Below are positions 30,551 to 34,976 of a stretch of 34,976 nucleotides of DNA, in pieces; position 1 is the first letter of the stretch, and every line of letters begins with the position of its first letter. The notes beneath the pieces were generated by a model, which searched no databases, was not told the DNA's origin, and saw only the letters and a program-made list of their open reading frames with translations. The DNA lies in contig MRSX01000005.1 in assembly GCA_002631715.1 (NCBI GenBank), positions 1 to 34,976 on the forward strand, read 5' to 3'. The stretch is from Candidatus Porisulfidus sp. TsSOB (GTDB lineage: Bacteria; Pseudomonadota; Gammaproteobacteria; Poriferisulfidales; Poriferisulfidaceae). The translations under genes were made by a program, and so were the position numbers.

Positions 30551-30919
30551 CCGCCCGACCGGAAAAGCAGGGGATCAACAATATCGCGTGAGCACTACGG
30601 GCATATGCCTTCAGTGCATGATTGTCGTGGGGTGTTTTCGGGCGATGTAGTAGGCGGGGACGGAGGGTACCGATTTAGGGAGGATAAAACTCGGACACGC
30701 AACCGCCCCCGCGAAAACAATCAGCCTACTTGCTCACAATAGCACAAAATGAACCCGCTGTGAGGGCGCGAACGTTGCTGGCGGAACAGTGACGGAATCC
30801 GTATCAACGAACGTTGACAGCCCTTGTTCGCCTAAGCCACAAGTGATTAGCGATTCACAGAGGATTGTGACCCTGGACAGCCTCTCGGATTCTGTCACCA
30901 GGCGGTCGACGATTCTCCC
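30551..30919. other. Gene-free stretch with unexplained inverted repeats
   Basis: No credible gene is seen in these 369 bases. Contents: a 26 bp imperfect dyad (30592-30617) whose centre is the perfect palindrome GGCATATGCC (30600-30609). Then come nested inverted repeats: GTTTTCG (30634-30640) with CGAAAAC (30712-30718), AGTAGGC (30649-30655) with GCCTACT (30724-30730), and GCGGGG (30654-30659) with CCCCGC (30707-30712). The 9-base CGAACGTTG occurs at 30769 and 30808. No T-rich terminator follows the tRNA cluster. It could be a mobile-element remnant or a structured RNA; neither can be shown. Confidence 0.5.
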
Positions 30920-31381
30920 TCACTCGGATTCTTTGGCTTTTTCGAGAGCGGCTTTTTCCTTTTCTGCAACAGCTTTCTCTGCTTCTATGTTTCCGCAACG
31001 CAGAGGATTCGCGATGATGGCTTCATAGTCGAATCCTGCATCCTGCCAGTCGATTACGGCTCCGATGATCCCGCCAAAAATCAAATTTCCCCACATGGCG
31101 GCATTGGCCGAAGACTCGAATGTCTCAGCGTGGGAGTGTCCGTCTTTCGAGCATGAAACCATTAGATCCTCAGAGGATTTGTGAATCGTGACTGTCTCCG
31201 GAGTGCTCTTGACGATGAACTTGCCGTTATCGTTCTCCAGAATACATTCAGCACCGGGGCAGTACGGAGTGTCCACGTTTACGATTTGCGTCTCCTCGTC
31301 AATGATGCTTGCGCATCCTGTCAGTGAGATGCATCCAACAACTCCGAACAGATAAGCCGGAAATTTCTTCGAGATTGTCAT
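30920..31381 (-). CDS. Predicted lipoprotein of unknown function
   Basis: A 153-residue protein starting MTISKKFPAYLFGVVGC and reaching a lipobox LTGC (Cys23), so it is probably a membrane-anchored lipoprotein. The next region (PYCPGAECILENDNGKF, then STPETVTI) resembles PEGA-like or small beta-sandwich lipoproteins that carry a TPxTVTL strand. WGNLIFGGIIGAVID is a glycine-rich hydrophobic segment seen in the same group. The C-terminus is a charged Glu/Lys/Ala helix. ATG 31381 is supported by GAGGAAGG about 10 bases upstream. The function is unknown. Its base composition is more AT-rich than folP, which hints at a separate origin. Confidence 0.75.
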   Translation of the reverse strand: MTISKKFPAYLFGVVGCISLTGCASIIDEETQIVNVDTPYCPGAECILENDNGKFIVKSTPETVTIHKSSEDLMVSCSKDGHSHAETFESSANAAMWGNLIFGGIIGAVIDWQDAGFDYEAIIANPLRCGNIEAEKAVAEKEKAALEKAKESE

Positions 31382-31537
31382 GAGTATAAAGTCCTTCCTC
31401 TGGAAATCGCTTATTGAGCGGCGCAAAATGTACCACAATGGCGTACTTGATGGAATCCGGGGATTTCTTAGGCGACTTTTCGACGGGAGAATCAAGCAGG
31501 ATTGCTGCCCACAATGGCGAGCGGGTCATGAGTCCTG

Positions 31538-31567
31538 ATGACAGGGAATAGTGGGATGCTTTACGAT
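31538..31567 (+). promoter_or_regulatory. Candidate promoter for folP
   Basis: ATGACA (31538-31543) and TACGAT (31562-31567) are 18 bases apart and lie 32 bases before the folP start. It is a moderate match to sigma-70 only. Confidence 0.35.
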
Positions 31568-31599
31568 ACGAATTTGCGGCAGACAGAAAAAACCACACC

Positions 31600-32433
31600 G
31601 TGACATCAGAAAGCTTTTTCCAGACCCCCCGAATCATGGGGATTCTCAACGTAACGCCGGATAGTTTCTCCGATGGTGGGACCTATCCTTCCACCGATCG
31701 GGCCTTGGCCCGGGCACTGGAGATGGTGGAGGAAGGTGCGACGCTGATTGATATCGGCGGCGAGTCTACGCGACCGGGCGCGGATCGAGTGGATGCGGCG
31801 GAACAGAAGCGACGCATTCTGGATGTCGTGGAACAAGTGAGTCGGACGGTTCCTGGGGAAGTGCTCGTCAGCGTGGATACTACGCTGAGTGAAGTTGCCC
31901 GCGCGGCGCTTGATGCGGGGGCCGGCATGGTCAACGATGTCTCCGCCGGACGCGACGACCCGGAAATACTTTCGCTGGTGGCCGAGCGGGGCGTGCCGTG
32001 TTGCCTGATGCACATGCAGGGGACGCCCAAGACGATGCAGGATGATCCCCAGTACTCCGATGTCGTCGAGGAAGTGCGGGAATTTTTGGCGGAACGAGCA
32101 GAAGTAGCGCAACAGGCGGGCGTGGAGCCCGGAAATATCATCGTCGACCCGGGCATTGGGTTCGGGAAGCAAACGGTGCACAACCTGCAGCTGATCGCGC
32201 AACTGAACAAAATTGTCGAATTGGGTTACCCAGTGCTGCTCGGGACTTCACGCAAGCGATTCATGGGTGAAATTTCCGGTGCTTCCGATCCGGGTCAGAG
32301 GGTACCGGCGACCGTGGTGACGACGGGCTGGGGGCTCTGCGCGGGGGCGCGCATCTTCCGGGTGCACGACGTGTGGCAGAACCGGCAGGCTTTGGACCTG
32401 ACGCAGGCCTTGTTGGCAGAAGAGGGTGACTGA
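31600..32433 (+). CDS. folP: Dihydropteroate synthase FolP
   Basis: Condenses p-aminobenzoate with the pterin pyrophosphate in folate synthesis; it is the sulfonamide target. The 277-residue TIM barrel shows GILNVTPDSFSDGG (14-27), DIGGESTRPGA, VSVDTT, NDVSAG, LMHMQGTP, DPGIGFGK and GTSRKRFMG, all expected active-site loops. The GTG start is used because it places the protein start just before the first strand. The usual ftsH-folP-glmM arrangement is not present, so the gene is on its own between a divergent lipoprotein and a convergent tlpA-like gene. Confidence 0.96.
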   Translation: MTSESFFQTPRIMGILNVTPDSFSDGGTYPSTDRALARALEMVEEGATLIDIGGESTRPGADRVDAAEQKRRILDVVEQVSRTVPGEVLVSVDTTLSEVARAALDAGAGMVNDVSAGRDDPEILSLVAERGVPCCLMHMQGTPKTMQDDPQYSDVVEEVREFLAERAEVAQQAGVEPGNIIVDPGIGFGKQTVHNLQLIAQLNKIVELGYPVLLGTSRKRFMGEISGASDPGQRVPATVVTTGWGLCAGARIFRVHDVWQNRQALDLTQALLAEEGD

Positions 32434-32459
32434 CCGACGCGTGGATTTGCTGTAGTGGC

Positions 32460-32963
32460 TCAATCCAGAGCCGCGGTGAAGAATTCCACAGATTCCGGCG
32501 AATCCCATTCCCGCTCTCCGAGCGCCCAGTAGCGGGCATGTCCTTCTGCGTCAATCAGAAAGGTTGCAGGTAGCACCGGAACGTTCCAGTCCTCCAAGGC
32601 TAGGTCCGCATCAATCAGGATCTGGAAACTGACGGGAGTTTCTTCGAGAAAACGGTCGATTTCCTTGCTGGGACCGACATGGATGCCGACGACCTGGAAG
32701 TCTTTGCCGGCCATGGTCTCATGGAGTCGGCTCAACGCGGGCATTTCGCGTCGGCATGGTTCACACCAGGTGGCCCAGAAGTTGATTAGCAGGACTTGGC
32801 CACGAGCCTGGCTCAATTGCCAGGATTGGTCGTCCAGATCTGGAAGCACAAAATCAGGGGCTAGCTTCCCGGATGCTTGCTCCATCAATTCAGGTTCATC
32901 GCTGCAACTGATCGTGCCTAGGGCAAGTGCGCTGCCGAGCAGCAGGGCAAAAAAGCGGTTCAT
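32460..32963 (-). CDS. TlpA/ResA-like thioredoxin-fold lipoprotein
   Basis: A 167-residue protein with a short signal and a lipobox-like site at Cys20 (GTISC), so it is probably anchored in the envelope. The thioredoxin-like domain contains FWATWCEPCRREMP (redox Cys67 and Cys70) and the cis-proline loop VPVLPATFLID. TlpA-type proteins reduce cysteines of exported proteins, often cytochrome c haem sites or copper-site cysteines. The start lies 1 bp after the di-haem peroxidase stop, so it is the third gene of a Sco-MauG-TlpA operon, a context that fits metal or haem centre maturation. Confidence 0.9.
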   Translation of the reverse strand: MNRFFALLLGSALALGTISCSDEPELMEQASGKLAPDFVLPDLDDQSWQLSQARGQVLLINFWATWCEPCRREMPALSRLHETMAGKDFQVVGIHVGPSKEIDRFLEETPVSFQILIDADLALEDWNVPVLPATFLIDAEGHARYWALGEREWDSPESVEFFTAALD

Positions 32964-32964
32964 A

Positions 32965-34329
32965 TCAGTACCCCAGCGTCTCTTCGTGTGCCCAGTTGGG
33001 ATCTTCCAGACTCAGGTCTCCGATCGGTGCGGCAAAAGCATCGGCCACGATTTCCGGGACGGTGTTGCCGGTCAGGGAGAGTAGGAATGCTTCTAGGTCC
33101 TGTTTTTCCTGCTCGCTGAGATTGAGCGGAGAGATGAAGGGGGACAACAACTCATTTGGAATGCCACCTTGGTCGTAGAAGTCGATAACTTCGCGAAGGG
33201 TGTCAAACTTGCCGTTGTGCATGTAGGGCGCGGTCAACTCAACATTGCGCAGGCTTTGGGTCCGGAACCGCCAGCGGTCGTTCGGGTTTTCGGTGACCCG
33301 GTAGAGACCGAGATCGTTCGGCAGTTTCTGTTGCGAAACCGCTTCGATTTTCTCGTTCGAGACGTCTACGAACACGCCGGGTGCGAGTTGGACGCGGGTG
33401 GTCTTGGGCGCGTCCTTGGAGCCCTTGCTGAACGAGATCATGTAGCCCAGTCCCGTATTGTGAAATTTTTCGTCGGTAAACAGGGCATGTTCTTTCTGCA
33501 TGGTGTGGCACACGATGCATTGACCCTTTCCGGAAAAGACCCCGAAGCCCCGTTTGACGGACTCATCAACTGCATCGGTCTGATTCCCGAAATACCATCG
33601 GTCGAACGGTGAGTTGGCCGCCAGCAGGGTGCGTTGATAGCTGGCCAGTGCCTGGCCGACCGTGAGAATATTCGGGCCTTCGCCGTCGAAGGCCTTTTCG
33701 AACAACCCGTCGTAGTCGCGCATGCGGCGAATCTTGTTGATGACCCAGCCGATCGAGGGTGCCGCCATCTCGTTATGGGAAGTCATCGGTTGCCAGATCT
33801 GGTTTTCCAGACTGATTTCGCGCCCGTCCAGGAACAGTCGTGCCAGGTAGGCAACGTTGTAGAGGGTGGGAGAGTTGCGCAGTACCGAACGGCCTTCCAC
33901 GCCGACCGCGGTGCGCATTTCGTTGTTGGTAAAGCCCTGTTCCGGAATGTGGCAGGTCGCGCAGGCAAAGGTATCGTTGATCGACAGGCGACGGTCGAAG
34001 AACAGTTTTCGGCCGAGGTCGATCTTGGCGCGGGTCAGCGGATTTTCAGCCGGGATGGGCACGGGCGGCAAGCCCAAAGGAGGGTTTTGCGCGAAACGGA
34101 TCAGATCTTTCTTGACGCCACGCCGCTTCAGCAAGCTTCGCGAGCGAGTCTCGTAGTCCTTGCTTTCATAGCCTTCCTTGAAGTCCCCGGGTCCTTGCGT
34201 ATGGCTGGTGTCGAACTCTTCCGGGGTGTTCAGTTCGCCGCTGGTCTCGGCAAAGGCCGCAACGCAAAAACCCGTAACGGCAAGGGCCATGGCAAGGGTG
34301 CGAAAACGCATCCGTGCCAGGTGGTGCAT
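32965..34329 (-). CDS. Di-haem cytochrome c peroxidase / MauG family protein
   Basis: A 454-residue exported protein with two c-type haem sites, CATCH (123-127) and CIVCH (271-275), spaced as in the bacterial di-haem peroxidase/MauG family. A Sec signal ends near AFA. The region between contains family blocks ARAKIDLGRKLFFD-like (here TRAKIDLGRKLFFD), FTNNEMRTAVGVEG and LRNSPTLYNVAY. LRNVELTAPYMHNGKF near the C-terminus carries the second-haem ligand region. It could reduce peroxide in the periplasm or oxidise a protein partner as MauG does. ATG 34329 and ATG 34311 are both possible; the latter gives a cleaner signal. Confidence 0.9.
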   Translation of the reverse strand: MHHLARMRFRTLAMALAVTGFCVAAFAETSGELNTPEEFDTSHTQGPGDFKEGYESKDYETRSRSLLKRRGVKKDLIRFAQNPPLGLPPVPIPAENPLTRAKIDLGRKLFFDRRLSINDTFACATCHIPEQGFTNNEMRTAVGVEGRSVLRNSPTLYNVAYLARLFLDGREISLENQIWQPMTSHNEMAAPSIGWVINKIRRMRDYDGLFEKAFDGEGPNILTVGQALASYQRTLLAANSPFDRWYFGNQTDAVDESVKRGFGVFSGKGQCIVCHTMQKEHALFTDEKFHNTGLGYMISFSKGSKDAPKTTRVQLAPGVFVDVSNEKIEAVSQQKLPNDLGLYRVTENPNDRWRFRTQSLRNVELTAPYMHNGKFDTLREVIDFYDQGGIPNELLSPFISPLNLSEQEKQDLEAFLLSLTGNTVPEIVADAFAAPIGDLSLEDPNWAHEETLGY

Positions 34330-34337
34330 GGCGGGTT

Positions 34338-34976
34338 TCAGCTAGAAGGAGACTCCAGGAGGAGAGTCTCCAGGTCGTTGATCAGGATGTCGGCATGCAA
34401 AAATGCGACGCTGTAGATGTTGCGGACGCGCAACTCGCGGTCGATCAGGAAAACCCGCAACATATGGGCGAAATCCCCGGTGTATTCTCCGCTTTCATCG
34501 AATTCGCGTATGGTGTACTGGCCGTAATCGTCGAGGATCGGTTTCAGGGCCTCGCGGTTTTGTGCGGTGAGGAACTGCCAGTCCACGCCGTCTCCGCCCA
34601 GCCCTTGTCCGAATTCTCGCATGACTTCCGGAGTGTCGCGTTCCGGGTCGAACGACATCGACAAAAGTCGCGTGGCCTGGGCCACGTCCGGGCGCTCCTG
34701 CAGTTTCGCCTGGAGCTTGTGAAAGACGGCATTGGCGAGAGGGCAGCCGTTGATGTCGTTGCATCGAGTGTAGATGAAACTGAACAGTACGAGACGGTCA
34801 CCCATCAGGTCGAACAAGCGTGATTCCTGACCGTCTTCAAGGAGCACGGCTCCGTCGGAGGCGTTGGTGATGGGAGGCAGTTGGTAACTGCCCACAGCGG
34901 GCGGTTCGTAGCTCAGGTTTTTCCACCCAGGCGCGAGGATTTCATCTTCTGCGACAGCCTCGAACCCTCCTGAGAT
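34338..34976 (-). CDS. SCO1/SenC family protein, N-terminally truncated by window edge
   Basis: The minus-strand frame is open to the last base, so the start lies outside; 212 codons are visible. The thioredoxin-like Sco fold shows LSYEPPAVGSYQLPPI near the visible start, then FSFIYTRCNDINGCPLA, LLSMSFDPERDTPEVM and AHMLRVFLID with the conserved histidine. The two cysteines are five residues apart (CNDINGC), not three as in classical Sco. Sco proteins deliver copper to cytochrome oxidase or act as thiol reductases. The GTG at 34895 is not the true start, because matching sequence continues upstream. It precedes the MauG-like gene by 8 bp. Confidence 0.88.
   Translation of the reverse strand: MSGGFEAVAEDEILAPGWKNLSYEPPAVGSYQLPPITNASDGAVLLEDGQESRLFDLMGDRLVLFSFIYTRCNDINGCPLANAVFHKLQAKLQERPDVAQATRLLSMSFDPERDTPEVMREFGQGLGGDGVDWQFLTAQNREALKPILDDYGQYTIREFDESGEYTGDFAHMLRVFLIDRELRVRNIYSVAFLHADILINDLETLLLESPSS

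Noticed and set aside
30789..31028. 79-codon plus-strand frame after the tRNA cluster
   Set aside because: Serine-rich, no ribosome site, and its second half is antisense to a lipoprotein with a good signal and lipobox.

Overview
The window looks like part of a non-enteric gammaproteobacterial chromosome. An smc-zipA-ligA block (enterics use MukB instead of Smc) sits beside cysZ. It also carries hemJ-argC-DUF6776-erpA and anmK-M23 peptidase-tyrS neighbourhoods and a compact tRNA-Pro/Arg/His/Lys cluster. The sequence is moderately GC-rich and densely coded, with many 4-8 bp gene overlaps. I cannot name a genus from this alone.

Layout. 1-725 (minus): end-truncated cysZ and queF. 800-12707 (plus): smc, zipA, an unusually long ligA, an lpxA-like acyltransferase, yaaA, mpl, a thioredoxin and an ABC exporter, mostly overlapping or closely spaced. 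12701-14606 (minus): hemL and thiE. 14698-18204 (plus): a MATE transporter, an M48 lipoprotein protease with a PDZ domain, and a PfkB-family kinase. 18189-18863 (minus): a HAD-IB phosphatase. 18912-19238 (plus): a small exported EF-hand protein. 19245-19670 (minus): hemJ. 19736-21933 (plus): argC, DUF6776 and erpA. 21943-24407 (minus): anmK and an M23 peptidase behind a clear sigma-70 promoter. 24673-25866 (plus): tyrS. 25954-26555 (plus): a ribbon-helix-helix antitoxin with a Doc toxin behind a near-consensus promoter containing a perfect palindrome.

26587-28488 (minus) is the most striking locus: a bufferin-type operon. It encodes a small exported four-cysteine DUF2282 peptide (BufA1-like), a DUF692/MNIO iron enzyme (BufB) and a DUF2063 partner (BufC). 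A sequence resembling an extracytoplasmic-function (sigma-E-like) promoter lies just upstream. Bufferins are recently described copper-binding ribosomally made, modified peptides; this locus lacks an adjacent DoxX-type bufD. Divergent from it is a COG2907-type FAD oxidoreductase (28748-30106).

30188-30550 holds four tRNA genes. A 369 bp non-coding stretch with unexplained inverted repeats follows, then a lipoprotein (minus), folP (plus), and a minus-strand Sco / di-haem MauG-type peroxidase / TlpA-type thioredoxin cluster that runs off the right end. Recurring themes are envelope building and recycling (lpxA-like, mpl, anmK, M23), haem and Fe-S supply (hemL, hemJ, erpA), and copper or thiol redox handling (bufABC, Sco, MauG, TlpA, thioredoxin). 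All family calls come from reading motifs by eye; no database search was run.
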